Shown: piece by piece, positions 27,944 through 37,051 of the stretch
Numbering within the stretch: position 1 is the first letter of the stretch
How the letters are laid out: each line of letters begins with the position of its first letter
NCBI GenBank assembly: GCA_012960535.1
Contig: DUBB01000050.1
Span: 82,610-146,609 of the forward strand
From: Gammaproteobacteria bacterium
GTDB taxonomy: Bacteria; Pseudomonadota; Gammaproteobacteria; Pseudomonadales; Azotimanducaceae
Reading direction: 5' to 3'
DNA length: 64,000 nucleotides
Notes under the pieces: generated by a model
What the model saw: the letters and a program-made list of their open reading frames with translations, nothing else
Database searches by the model: none
What the model was told of the DNA's origin: nothing
Translations under genes and position numbers: made by a program

Positions 27944-28587
27944 GCGTGCTCAATCGAGAGTTGCGCATTGCCGCGAGAAGTCCTGGAGAATGGTTGCAAC
28001 CCCTGTGCTTTCTATTGATTGTTATGACCCTGTTTCCATTGGGTATTGGGCCTTCCCCGGAGTTACTGGCAATGCTTGCTCCTGCGCTTATCTGGATCAC
28101 TGCGCTGATGGCAGTATTATTATCAGTTGATCGCTTGTTCCGGGATGATTTTGAGGATGGAACGCTAGAACAACTGGTACTGAGTTCAGGACCTGTCTGG
28201 CTTAATAGCCTGGCGAAAGTAGGTGCTCACTGGCTGTTTACGGGTTTGCCGATTGTCTGCCTCAGCCCGTTTCTTTGTATCATGATGAATCTCAGCAGTC
28301 AGTGGATGCCAAAAATTGCGCTCTCCTTGCTATTGGGAACCCCCATACTCAGCCTGCTGGCAGCCCTGGGCGGTGCCTTGACAGTGGGTTTAAGGCAGGG
28401 CAGCGCACTGCTTCCTGTGATCATCATGCCGCTGATGATTCCAGTTCTGATCTTGGCCACTCAAGCGATCGCATCGCCCGCGTCTGGACACGCTTATTTT
28501 TTATGGCTTGGAGCGCTATTGAGTTTTTCGCTGACGTTCCTTCCCCTGGCAATAGCTGCCAGTCTGAAAGTGGCAGTGAGTCGTTAA
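27934..28587 (+). CDS. ccmB: Heme exporter membrane subunit CcmB
   Basis: Integral membrane partner of CcmA. The 217-residue chain has about six hydrophobic helices, the N-terminal ELRIAARSPGEWLQPL on the cytoplasmic side, and FRDDFEDGTLEQLVLS, which is strongly conserved in CcmB. The start is GTG at 27934 inside ccmA, which means translational coupling. A 73-base gap to ccmC is the longest inside the operon. Confidence 0.95.
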   Translation: MFLSVLNRELRIAARSPGEWLQPLCFLLIVMTLFPLGIGPSPELLAMLAPALIWITALMAVLLSVDRLFRDDFEDGTLEQLVLSSGPVWLNSLAKVGAHWLFTGLPIVCLSPFLCIMMNLSSQWMPKIALSLLLGTPILSLLAALGGALTVGLRQGSALLPVIIMPLMIPVLILATQAIASPASGHAYFLWLGALLSFSLTFLPLAIAASLKVAVSR

Positions 28588-28660
28588 TCGGCCTGCTCGG
28601 CTTAATAATCTGATAAAATCACCGGTCGCGCGAGCAAGGCTTTGGTTAAAGGTAATTGAT

Positions 28661-29410
28661 ATGAACATTAGGCTGTGGAACTGGATACATAAGCTTGGCT
28701 CAGCGAAGCACTTTTATCGCTTCAGTAGTTTGATTCTGCCCGGTCTGTGGGTGGTTTCTGTGCTGATCCTGTCGTTAGGATTGTATGCAGGTCTGGTGCT
28801 AGCCCCAGCTGATTATCAACAAGGCGATTCGTTTCGGATAATGTATATTCATGTACCTGCTGCCATCCTGTCCCAATCCAGTTATGTGATGATGGCCAGC
28901 ATGGGGGCTCTGTTTCTTATTTGGAAGATTAAACTTGCTGATGTGGCCATGCGAACAGTTGCACCTATCGGCGCTGCAATAACCTTTGTTGCTTTGTTAA
29001 CTGGGGCAATCTGGGGCAAACCAACCTGGGGGACCTGGTGGGTCTGGGATGCCCGACTAACATCAACGTTGATTCTGATGTTTCTTTTCCTGGGTGTGTT
29101 AGCAATTCGCAATGCAGCCGGAAATGGGCCTGCTGCGGGACGAATGGCAGCGATCCTTGCTGTTATCGGGGTTATTAACCTGCCAATCATAAAATATTCG
29201 GTGGACTGGTGGTTTACTTTGCATCAGCCAGCCAGTTTTTCCTTGACTGAACGGCCAACCATGCCTGTGGAAATGTGGCTGCCGTTAGTGGTGATGATCC
29301 TGGGATTTTACTGCTGGTTCTTCGCTTTGTGGATCCTGCGTATCCGCACTGAAGTGCTGGTAACAGATGCAAACAAGGATTGGGTAAGGCAACTGGTGAA
29401 TCAGCGATGA
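28661..29410 (+). CDS. ccmC: Heme handling protein CcmC
   Basis: Presents heme to CcmE at the periplasmic face. The 249-residue chain has six helices and the tryptophan-rich heme site WGTWWVWDARLTSTLIL, preceded by GAIWGKPTWG. The two heme-ligand histidines are in IMYIHVPAAILSQ and TLHQPASFSL. ATG at 28661. The stop overlaps ccmD by 4 bases (ATGA). Confidence 0.96.
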   Translation: MNIRLWNWIHKLGSAKHFYRFSSLILPGLWVVSVLILSLGLYAGLVLAPADYQQGDSFRIMYIHVPAAILSQSSYVMMASMGALFLIWKIKLADVAMRTVAPIGAAITFVALLTGAIWGKPTWGTWWVWDARLTSTLILMFLFLGVLAIRNAAGNGPAAGRMAAILAVIGVINLPIIKYSVDWWFTLHQPASFSLTERPTMPVEMWLPLVVMILGFYCWFFALWILRIRTEVLVTDANKDWVRQLVNQR

Positions 29411-29595
29411 GATTTACGTCGATCTCGGTTTTTCTGTCCATGGGAGGCTATGCGGAATATGTCTGGAGTGCCTATGGAGTCACTATTGCAGTTATGATTA
29501 TGATGACCTTGCTCGCGCTGCTGAAATCCAGGCGGACGCTGCAGAAATTAAAATTCGAACACGCTTTGAAGGCAAAAAGGCAAGTGAAACCGTGA
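29407..29595 (+). CDS. ccmD: Heme exporter protein CcmD
   Basis: Small one-helix protein that stabilises CcmABC-CcmE. The 62-residue chain has FLSMGGYAEYVWSAYGVT, the hallmark of CcmD, then one hydrophobic helix and a basic C-terminus. ATG at 29407 overlaps the ccmC stop and is preferred to the upstream in-frame ATG at 29380. The end overlaps ccmE. Confidence 0.93.
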   Translation: MRFTSISVFLSMGGYAEYVWSAYGVTIAVMIMMTLLALLKSRRTLQKLKFEHALKAKRQVKP

Positions 29596-30050
29596 AGTTT
29601 GGTATGATGAAAACACATCGCAGGAACCAGTTATTGCTCATCGCTGTGTTGATTCTGGGCGCAGGTGCAACGCTCGCCCTGGTTATGCAGGCGCTAACCG
29701 AAAACATTAATTTGTTTTATTCTCCTGCGCAGGTTGTAGCCGGGGAAGCGCCGGTTAACCAGCGTATTCGCGCGGGTGGTATGGTGGTGGAGGGCAGCGT
29801 TCAGCGCGCAGTCGACTCACTGCAAGTGAATTTCCTGATCGGTGATTTAAGGTCTGCGCAGTTCCCAGTGGTATTTGAAGGTATTTTGCCGGACCTGTTT
29901 CGCGAAGGTCAAGGCGTGATCGCCGGCGGTAACCTGAATGAGAGTGGTGTCCTGATCGCTGATGAAATTCTTGCCAAGCATGATGAAAACTATATGCCAC
30001 CAGAAGTGCTGCAGATGATGGCGTCAGAGCAGGAAAAAAACCTGCCGTGA
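29592..30050 (+). CDS. ccmE: Periplasmic heme chaperone CcmE
   Basis: Carries heme covalently bound to a histidine from CcmC to CcmF. His130 lies in ILAKHDENYMPPEV, the exact family motif and the same number as in E. coli CcmE. An N-terminal membrane anchor (about 13-33) precedes the OB-fold periplasmic domain. The start is GTG at 29592, overlapping the ccmD stop; ATG at 29604 is the alternative and would begin MMKTHRRNQ. Confidence 0.96.
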   Translation: MKFGMMKTHRRNQLLLIAVLILGAGATLALVMQALTENINLFYSPAQVVAGEAPVNQRIRAGGMVVEGSVQRAVDSLQVNFLIGDLRSAQFPVVFEGILPDLFREGQGVIAGGNLNESGVLIADEILAKHDENYMPPEVLQMMASEQEKNLP

Positions 30051-32029
30051 TTATTGAATTAGGACACTTTGCACTCATTCTCGCCCTGGCTATGAGCTGC
30101 TGTCTGGCGGTGTTGCCGGCTATTGGCGTTCATATGGAGAAGGCGGTTTTAATGCGCACCGGTGGGTCTTTGGCAGCGGGCATGTTTGTGTTTACCCTGA
30201 TCAGTTTTATTTGCCTGGCGCTCGCTTTTATCGGTGACGATTTTTCAGTTGCTTATGTGGCAAGGAATTCCAATAGCCTGCTGCCGGTTTATTATAAACT
30301 CTCAGCAGTTTGGGGTGCCCACGAGGGTTCCTTCCTGCTCTGGTGCCTGGTCATGTCGAGCTGGACCCTGGCAGTGGCCTTGTTCAGTCAACAGTTAACC
30401 GATGACATGCGCGCCAGGGTGTTGGCTGTGCTGGGCAGTGTCAGCATTGGTTTCTATTTATTTTTGATATTTACTTCTAATCCGTTTGACAGGACCCTGC
30501 CTTTTTTCCCTTCTGAAGGCACTGACCTGAACCCCTTGCTGCAGGACTTTGGACTGATCGTTCATCCACCTCTCCTTTATATCGGCTATGTTGGATTATC
30601 CGTGCCTTTTGCTTTTGCCATTGCCAGTTTGTCCTCTGGCAAGCTTGATGCAGCCTGGGCAAGGTGGTCCCGGCCATGGACCAATGCCGCCTGGGCATTT
30701 CTAACCATGGGTATCACCTTAGGCAGTTGGTGGGCCTATTATGAACTGGGCTGGGGAGGATGGTGGTTTTGGGATGCGGTGGAAAACGCATCATTTATGC
30801 CCTGGCTGATTGCCACGGCGCTGATACATTCGCTTGCAGCCACCGAAAAACGGGGTGTTTTCAGGTCCTGGACGGTATTGTTAGCCATCTCTGCTTTTTC
30901 ATTCAGTCTGTTGGGTGCTTTTCTGGTGCGGTCCGGTGTGCTGACCTCTGTCCATGCTTTTGCGGTCGATCCTGAGCGGGGTGTTTTCATTCTTTGGTAT
31001 CTGGTTATTGTCATCGGTGGATCGTTATTGCTGTATGGCATCAGGGCGGGGAAGATGGGCGTTAGTGTTGGATTTGGCTGGCTCAGTCGGGAAAGTTTTA
31101 TTCTAGCGAATAATCTGATTCTGACAGTGTCAGCGATCACAGTTTTACTGGGCACTATCTATCCGTTGATTTATGAATGGTTCAGTTCAGGTCAGAAAAT
31201 TTCAGTAGGGCCGCCATATTTCAATATGGTTTTCGTGCCCTTGATGTTACCGCTGATTGTGTTGATGGCCTTGAGTAGCGGCTCGCGATGGCGCAGGACA
31301 ACAACTGAGGTTTTATTGGCCAAGCAGCCGTTAAGGCTGCTGCTAAGCGGCGTTGTTTGCCTGATTTTCTGCTTGCTGACTTCAACCTGGAATTTGTGGT
31401 TTCTGGCGGTTTCCTTCATTTCCATCTGGTTAATTGTTAATTTGCTGGCAGACGTCCGTTTTCGTCTGGGCAAGCGGGGATTTGCTGGCTTACTGAAACA
31501 GACCCCGTCCTACTATGGCATGTGGCTGGGACATATAGGTATAGCTTTGAGTGCGCTTGGGATTGTGACCACGGTTATCATGAGTGAAGAAATTGACCTG
31601 TTGATGTCGCCTGGAGATAAAACCCAGATCGCCGGCTATGATCTTACCTTTGAAGGTGTGGAAAGGGTTATGGGTCCCAATTATAGTGCTGATAGAGGCA
31701 TTTTTGAGATCAGCAGACAGGACCGGGTAATTGAGATGCTATACCCCGAGAAAAGGTTGTACTCACCCTCGCAGAATGTCATGACAGAAGCCGATATTAG
31801 TGTCAGCTTCTGGCGTGATGTGTATGTTGCGCTGGGCGAGCCCATCGGTAATCAGGCCTGGTCGGTACGAGTCCATGTAAAACCATTGGTTCGCTGGATC
31901 TGGTTGGGCGGGATCCTGGTAGCTATAGGCGGTTTTACGACGATTTTGGACAAACGCTACCGAAGGCTGAAAATAGCCCGGCAGCAGCAGTTCAGATCAG
32001 ATACACCCGTGCAGGCAAGCCTGGCATGA
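30047..32029 (+). CDS. ccmF: Cytochrome c heme lyase subunit CcmF
   Basis: Large membrane protein that, with CcmH, attaches heme to apocytochrome c. The 660-residue chain has about 14-15 helices and the tryptophan-rich site GWGGWWFWDAVENASFMPW. Heme-ligand histidines are visible in AVWGAHEGSFLLW, LIVHPPLLYIGY and AFLVRSGVLTSVHAFA. The start is GTG at 30047, overlapping the ccmE stop by 4 bases. The end overlaps ccmG by 4 bases. Confidence 0.97.
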   Translation: MIIELGHFALILALAMSCCLAVLPAIGVHMEKAVLMRTGGSLAAGMFVFTLISFICLALAFIGDDFSVAYVARNSNSLLPVYYKLSAVWGAHEGSFLLWCLVMSSWTLAVALFSQQLTDDMRARVLAVLGSVSIGFYLFLIFTSNPFDRTLPFFPSEGTDLNPLLQDFGLIVHPPLLYIGYVGLSVPFAFAIASLSSGKLDAAWARWSRPWTNAAWAFLTMGITLGSWWAYYELGWGGWWFWDAVENASFMPWLIATALIHSLAATEKRGVFRSWTVLLAISAFSFSLLGAFLVRSGVLTSVHAFAVDPERGVFILWYLVIVIGGSLLLYGIRAGKMGVSVGFGWLSRESFILANNLILTVSAITVLLGTIYPLIYEWFSSGQKISVGPPYFNMVFVPLMLPLIVLMALSSGSRWRRTTTEVLLAKQPLRLLLSGVVCLIFCLLTSTWNLWFLAVSFISIWLIVNLLADVRFRLGKRGFAGLLKQTPSYYGMWLGHIGIALSALGIVTTVIMSEEIDLLMSPGDKTQIAGYDLTFEGVERVMGPNYSADRGIFEISRQDRVIEMLYPEKRLYSPSQNVMTEADISVSFWRDVYVALGEPIGNQAWSVRVHVKPLVRWIWLGGILVAIGGFTTILDKRYRRLKIARQQQFRSDTPVQASLA

Positions 32030-32577
32030 TAGTTGCCAGACGATTCCTAGTGCCGCTCTTTGGCTTCCTCGGGTTAGTGACCGTCCTGGCTTTGGGTTTC
32101 AGATTACAAGATCCCCATTTGTTACCATCACAGATGCTTAACAGGCCCTTGCCCGCATTTAATCTGCCGCGATTAGGCAATCCTTCAAAAACGTGGAGTG
32201 AAAAAGATCTTTACGGCAAAGTGAGTTTGTTGAATGTGTGGGCAACTTGGTGCCCGAGTTGTGTTCATGAGCACCCCCAACTGATGCGTATTAGTCGTGA
32301 GCAAGATATTTCAATTTTCGGCATCAATTACAACGATGACACGGTAAAAGCGCTGGCCTGGTTGCAGCGTTATGGTGACCCGTTTCAGCTTAATATTGCC
32401 GATCATGATGGTCAGCTGGCAATTGATTTAGGTGTCTATGGCGCGCCCGAAACCTTTCTTTTGGATGCCAAGGGTATCATTCGTTATCGTCATGTGGGGG
32501 TTGTCGATGAACAGGTCTGGGCTGACATATTCACACCGATGATTGCTGAATTAAATCGTCAAGACGGAGGCAGTTAA
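32026..32577 (+). CDS. ccmG: Thiol:disulfide interchange protein CcmG (DsbE)
   Basis: Membrane-anchored periplasmic thioredoxin that keeps the apocytochrome cysteines or CcmH reduced. The active site is WCPSC at Cys76 and Cys79 in NVWATWCPSCVHEHPQL. GVYGAPETFLLD, with the cis-proline of the thioredoxin fold in APE, follows. A single N-terminal anchor (about 8-25). 183 residues, normal length. ATG at 32026 overlaps the ccmF stop. Confidence 0.95.
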   Translation: MIVARRFLVPLFGFLGLVTVLALGFRLQDPHLLPSQMLNRPLPAFNLPRLGNPSKTWSEKDLYGKVSLLNVWATWCPSCVHEHPQLMRISREQDISIFGINYNDDTVKALAWLQRYGDPFQLNIADHDGQLAIDLGVYGAPETFLLDAKGIIRYRHVGVVDEQVWADIFTPMIAELNRQDGGS

Positions 32578-33033
32578 GTGCAGACGCTTCGATGCCTGCT
32601 GGTTTTTGTTCTGATGAGTGGGTCTGCCCATGCAGCTATTGATGCCTATGTCTTTCCTAGCAAGGATCTGCGTGCCAGATATTATGACCTGATAGAGCAG
32701 TTGCGATGCCCGCAGTGCCTGAACACCAATCTGGCAGGTTCAGATGCCATGATTGCACAGGATCTTCGACGTGAGGTCCACCGAATGATACTCGAAGGGC
32801 AGACTGACGCTGAAATCCTACAATTCATGCATCATCGGTATGGTGATTTCGTGCTTTATAAGCCTCGTTTTAATTCTTCAACCTGGGTTCTCTGGTTAGC
32901 GCCAGGGATGGTTTTTTGTGTGGCCCTGGCAGGCTGTATTATCATGGTTCGCCGCAGGCAGAGCCAGGGCAGTGTTAGCCTCAGTGATCTGGATCGACAG
33001 CGACTCGATCAATTGCTCAGGGATAAAGCATGA
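32578..33033 (+). CDS. ccmH: Cytochrome c maturation protein CcmH (CcmL type)
   Basis: Redox partner for apocytochrome c. A signal peptide (about 1-20) is followed by the L-R-C-x-x-C motif in QLRCPQCLNTNLAGSDAM (Cys44, Cys47) on a three-helix domain, then a membrane anchor (about 103-123). The 151-residue length is the short form, with the TPR part encoded separately by the next gene. The start is GTG at 32578, directly after the ccmG stop. Confidence 0.95.
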   Translation: MQTLRCLLVFVLMSGSAHAAIDAYVFPSKDLRARYYDLIEQLRCPQCLNTNLAGSDAMIAQDLRREVHRMILEGQTDAEILQFMHHRYGDFVLYKPRFNSSTWVLWLAPGMVFCVALAGCIIMVRRRQSQGSVSLSDLDRQRLDQLLRDKA

Positions 33034-34304
33034 TCGCCTTCTGGTTGCCTGCTTTGCTACTGCTGGTGGTTGCTGTTGCTTTTGTTCTGTTTCCGCTGTT
33101 TCGGGTGAAACGTCCTGCAGGCGTTGATCGAACACGCGTTAACCTGGAATTGTTCCGTGAAAGAACGGCCGTTCTAGAGCAGCAACTGGCTGAGGATTCA
33201 ATTGATTTATTTGAGATGGAGACGCAGCTTGTTGAACTTCAGCAGAACCTGCTCAGTGATATAGACGATCCGTCTGACCCAGCAGTTCAGGTCAACGGTA
33301 CATCGGCGGTCGACAGGTCTAAGAAAACCATGGACTGGCGGGTGGTCGTGCTGATGGCAGCCATGTTCGTTCCCCTTTGTGCATTTTTGATATATACCGA
33401 TTTAGGCTTTTCAAAGGGGGCTATATCAGATGTATTGGCGGCAGATCGAATCAGTGAGGTTGACCCGAATGATGAAGCCAGCGTCGCCGATATGGTAGAA
33501 GCTTTAGAGCAGACTCTGTCGAGAAAGCCGGATAACGATAGAACTCGCTTTATGCTCGGCCAGTCTTATTTGCGCCTGTCCCGATTTGCAGAGGCGGTTT
33601 CCGTATTTGAAGCGATGCGAATGAAGTACCCTGCGGACGGAAATATTGCAGCAAGGTTTGCTGAAGCGCTGTTTCTGGCTGAAGGAGAGGTCATTACTGG
33701 GCCCGTCAGAGAGGCCATCGATGGAGTGCTGGCTATCAACCCTCATTCGGTCGGCATGCTCGAAATACTAGCCATGGATGCTTTTCGGAGGAACGATCTG
33801 GCGACTGCGAAAGCCCATTTTCAACATGCTGCGGAATTTGCTGAAACTTCACGCGCCGCGGTGATTCGTCGGGTATTGGCACAGCTTCCCGGAAGTGATT
33901 CCGATGATTCAGGCAAGACAGCAAGTCTCAACTCAAAGGCTGGGTCTTCACCGATGAAGTCGGTGTCTGTGCTGGTTGAATTGTCTTCCGACCTTGTGCT
34001 TTCGGGGCCAGCATCGGTTTTTGTTTTCGCAAGAGCTGTGACTGGCCCGCCAATGCCCCTGGCGGTACGTAAATTATCCAGTGAGCAATTACCTGCACTG
34101 GTGCAACTGACTGAAGAAATGGCTATGTTTCCGGGAATGAGTCTAAAGGATTTCTCGGAAGTAGTACTGGTGGCTCGAATATCAGAAAGTGGCGTTGCTA
34201 ATCCGTCGCCAGAAGATTTTGAAGTTACTTCACAGGTTATTCAGCTGGACCAGGTGCAGGGTGTTATCAAGCTGCAGATCAGTCAGAGGCGAGGTGGGGG
34301 TTAA
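33030..34304 (+). CDS. ccmI: Cytochrome c maturation TPR protein CcmI
   Basis: Apocytochrome c chaperone. Two membrane segments near the N-terminus (about 4-22 and 101-120) enclose a cytoplasmic loop. Tetratricopeptide repeats follow (about 150-290, with RTRFMLGQSYLRLSRFAEAV and NPHSVGMLEILAMDAFRR), and then a C-terminal periplasmic beta domain (SVSVLVELSSDLVLSGPASV). ATG overlaps the ccmH stop. It ends the ccm operon and its stop lies 6 bases from the convergent ggt stop, with no visible terminator between. Confidence 0.93.
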   Translation: MIAFWLPALLLLVVAVAFVLFPLFRVKRPAGVDRTRVNLELFRERTAVLEQQLAEDSIDLFEMETQLVELQQNLLSDIDDPSDPAVQVNGTSAVDRSKKTMDWRVVVLMAAMFVPLCAFLIYTDLGFSKGAISDVLAADRISEVDPNDEASVADMVEALEQTLSRKPDNDRTRFMLGQSYLRLSRFAEAVSVFEAMRMKYPADGNIAARFAEALFLAEGEVITGPVREAIDGVLAINPHSVGMLEILAMDAFRRNDLATAKAHFQHAAEFAETSRAAVIRRVLAQLPGSDSDDSGKTASLNSKAGSSPMKSVSVLVELSSDLVLSGPASVFVFARAVTGPPMPLAVRKLSSEQLPALVQLTEEMAMFPGMSLKDFSEVVLVARISESGVANPSPEDFEVTSQVIQLDQVQGVIKLQISQRRGGG

Positions 34305-34310
34305 CCTTGG

Positions 34311-35876
34311 TTATGCCGCTGATACCTTGGCATGCGGGGAAGGGATGAAGCAGGCGCCCTGGGCCTGACCTTCTGATTGCAATATCAGTTGTGGTAACGC
34401 GAATAAATTAGGAGATACGCCATTGGCTCTGACTCGGTGCTCAGGATAGTGACTTTTCAATAGGTCAGCAATATTTTCAGGCAGATCCGACATCATGCTC
34501 AGCATTTCAGTGCCGGAGACGTCAATTCGTGGCTGGTGCGCCGCCTGGCCGGCATCCATATTGAAGTCCATGATAAAGGAAGCGAGTTGAAACACCGCAG
34601 GGAAGATCTTCCGCCCGCCACAAGCTCCCAGAGCGAACCAGTCACCGTTTGACTTTCTGCCGACCACAGGACACATATTACATAGAGGTTTTCGTCCGGG
34701 AACGACTGAATTGGGGCCACCTGGCCTTGGGTCAAACCACATCATGCCATTGTTCAGCAACACACCTGAATCTGGCAGCATAATGCGAGAACCGAATCCC
34801 GACATGATGGTTTGAGTCAGAGATACCATATTGCCTTCTTGATCGGTGCAGCAGATATGAGATGTGTTGCCGGAATGGCCTTGACCCGCTCCCAGATTAA
34901 GCAAGCGATTCTCATAGGAAGAATAGAGTGATTCGGCAAAAGCACGATAGGAATTTTCATCTGGGGTATCTGGTGGCTGAGGCATCAGAGAATTGAGCCT
35001 GGTCAGCGCATGTATGATACTGGGTCCGGCAGTGAGTTCTCCGGATACATAGAAATCATGTTCTCTGTATCTGAGGAAAAGGGGGTCGGTGATCACTGCC
35101 TGGTATTGGTTGAGGTCTTCCTGACTGATTTTTGAACCCGCATTGTTCAGATCCTGGACAATTTTCTGAGAAAGTGTTCCGGTATAAAAAGACTCAGGGC
35201 CTTCGGCCTGGATCTGCCGGTAGGTTGTAGCCAGGGAACCCAGAGGCATATAACTCAATAGCCCTTCTGCATGAGCAGTAGGGGGTAGGCCATCGCTGAG
35301 ATAGGTCTCTGTTGTCGTCTTGTACTGGCGAAGGCCCCTTGCTAGCTGGTTAATTTTGCTGCAACTGTACCAGTCCAGAGGTAAGCCCAGTTCTGCCTGC
35401 TGGCAGGCAGGTTCGATTAACTTGCTGAACGGTAGGCTACCAAACGCCTGGCTGGCCAGCCCCATGCCCTTTAGGTACCCTGGGATGGCCACGGCCAGAG
35501 GGCCATGAATATTGGTATCGTTAGTAACTGCGGGCCAGTTAAATGAGTCCGAGGCATTGGTACCCTCGTCAGCCAGAGGATAATCTGCCGGACTGCTTGC
35601 CAGTGGTGCCTGCATACCGAATTCAACGATCTGAACACGATTTTGTTTGGCTTGGTACACGGTCATGTATCCACCACCGCCAATTCCGCTCATCCAGGGT
35701 TCCACAGTACCCAGCATCAGGCCTGTGGCAATCGCCGCATCTACTGCATTACCACCCATTTGAAGAATTTTAGCGCCTGCATCGGATGCCAGATAGTGCT
35801 GGCTGGCAACCAGACCATTCTGGCCAGTGATAGCGGGCTTGGATAACTGCCAGTGTTCTTTTGCGGATATAGGCAT
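34311..35876 (-). CDS. ggt: Gamma-glutamyltranspeptidase family protein
   Basis: Ntn hydrolase that cuts gamma-glutamyl bonds (glutathione and related). GLVASQHYLASDAGAKIL and GNAVDAAIATGLMLGTVEP open the large subunit. The self-cleavage Thr is in GNTSHICCTDQEGNMVSLTQ, followed by SGFGSRIMLPDSGVLLNNGM, as in the family. The 521-residue chain has no signal peptide (MPISAKEHWQLSKP), unlike the classical periplasmic enzyme, so it is probably a cytoplasmic Ggt-like enzyme; the substrate may differ. Confidence 0.88.
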   Translation of the reverse strand: MPISAKEHWQLSKPAITGQNGLVASQHYLASDAGAKILQMGGNAVDAAIATGLMLGTVEPWMSGIGGGGYMTVYQAKQNRVQIVEFGMQAPLASSPADYPLADEGTNASDSFNWPAVTNDTNIHGPLAVAIPGYLKGMGLASQAFGSLPFSKLIEPACQQAELGLPLDWYSCSKINQLARGLRQYKTTTETYLSDGLPPTAHAEGLLSYMPLGSLATTYRQIQAEGPESFYTGTLSQKIVQDLNNAGSKISQEDLNQYQAVITDPLFLRYREHDFYVSGELTAGPSIIHALTRLNSLMPQPPDTPDENSYRAFAESLYSSYENRLLNLGAGQGHSGNTSHICCTDQEGNMVSLTQTIMSGFGSRIMLPDSGVLLNNGMMWFDPRPGGPNSVVPGRKPLCNMCPVVGRKSNGDWFALGACGGRKIFPAVFQLASFIMDFNMDAGQAAHQPRIDVSGTEMLSMMSDLPENIADLLKSHYPEHRVRANGVSPNLFALPQLILQSEGQAQGACFIPSPHAKVSAA

Positions 35877-36001
35877 GAGAGGCGTCCTGTATCAATGGAG
35901 GCTACGCCAGACCCGTTCATCTGACAAGTTGTATTGTCTTGCTTGTGCAGGATGGGCCAATAGGCTATTTTGGGACAGAAATGCAATTAAAGGATAGGAC
36001 T

Positions 36002-36298
36002 ATGAGTGCAGATGGAAGTTGGGCTGTAAAGTTGAACTCTCCCATGGGAGCGCAGGATGCGGTATTAACCCTGAAAACAGATGGTGACAGCTTGTCCGGT
36101 TCTATGGATGGCCCGCAGGGGAGCCAGGCGTTTTCCGGTGGTACCGTTGACGGCGATAATGTTTCCTGGGTAATTGATATGACCCAGCCGATGCCCATGA
36201 AGTTGGAGTGCAGTGGCACCGTTGATGGCGATAATATCTCTGGTACCGTCAAACTGGGTGCTTTTGGTCAGGCAACGTTCGCAGGAACCCGGGCTTAA
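36002..36298 (+). CDS. Small beta-rich protein of unknown function, 98 residues
   Basis: No function recognised. ATG at 36002 has AAAGGA 7 bases upstream, a good ribosome site. The chain is Gly/Ser/Asp rich and reads as alternating beta strands with a repeated element: GGTVDGDNVSW and SGTVDGDNISG. It begins MSADGSWAVKLNSPMG and has no signal peptide, so it is cytoplasmic. Similar small proteins occur in other bacteria, to my recollection, with no known role. It is a monocistronic gene, divergent from ggt. Confidence 0.75.
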   Translation: MSADGSWAVKLNSPMGAQDAVLTLKTDGDSLSGSMDGPQGSQAFSGGTVDGDNVSWVIDMTQPMPMKLECSGTVDGDNISGTVKLGAFGQATFAGTRA

Positions 36299-37051
36299 TT
36301 CTGGGTCGCGATGATTCGTGCGTTCACCCGCAGAGTCGAATTTTTTTTAGAATAGAAGTCTGACTCGTATCAGGATCACCCTGGCTTTGCTGATTAACCC
36401 GGTGGTTGTGACCACGGCTTAGTGTGCACAATCCGAGACCGCTATGGGTCTCTCAGGCGGTTCTGCCAGGGGTATAATTGTGGTCAGGAATTCGCCTGAA
36501 AGCGAGTTTATGAGTCTATTAAGGGTTCTTGTTAAGAGCGGCTGAGGTTCTTTATTAGGAGCGGCTGAGGGCTCTTTATTAAAAGCTGGCTGAGGGCTCC
36601 ATTAAAAGCGGCTGAGGCTCTTTATTAGGCGCGGCTGAGGGCTCTCTATTAAAAGCAGGCTGAGGGCTCTCTATTAAAAGCAGGCTGAGGGCTCTTTATT
36701 AAGAGCAGCTGAGGTTCTTTATTAGGAGCGGCTGAGGGCTCTTTATTAAAAGCTGGCTGAGGGCTCTTTATTAAAAGCAGGCTGAGGGCTCCATTAAAAG
36801 CGGCTGAGGGCTCTTGTTAAGAGCAGCTGAGGGCTCTTTATTAGGCGCGGCTGAGGGCTCTTTGCCCGGGATAAGCGAGTTAGTGCAGGCAAACCACCGG
36901 GGTCATTGAATAATGTCCTGATAATGGCTCGCTGCTTGTCTGCGGGAGTCGAAAGGTTGATGATTATCAACTATTTTCGAGAACAGTTTTTCGCAGGAGA
37001 CATCATCGTATATGATGGAGCGGTTGCCCTCATGAAGACCGCGAATTACCC
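36299..37051. other. Long intergenic region upstream of dnaE
   Basis: A 753-base gap, about half filled by a tandem repeat array (36516-36863). The remaining 36299-36515 and 36864-37051 hold no open frame, promoter or hairpin I can support, though the dnaE promoter must be in the right part. Confidence 0.6.
36516..36863. repeat. 22-25-base degenerate tandem repeat array, 14 units, hairpin-forming
   Basis: Fourteen copies of a unit containing GCTGAGG, first at 36541 and last at 36850, spaced 22 to 25 bases (mean about 24). Common form: GCTGAGGGCTCTTTATTAAA followed by AGC plus 1-2 bases. Unit ends and starts together form an inverted repeat, AAGAGC-loop-GCTCTT, so each junction can fold into a hairpin of up to six pairs. 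Units 1-3 recur as units 8, 9 and 11, pointing to block duplication. TGA and TAA occur in the repeats, so it is not coding. Confidence 0.95.

Noticed and set aside
36516..36863. CRISPR array
   Set aside because: Units are contiguous and vary in 22-25 bases without unique spacers; no cas genes nearby.
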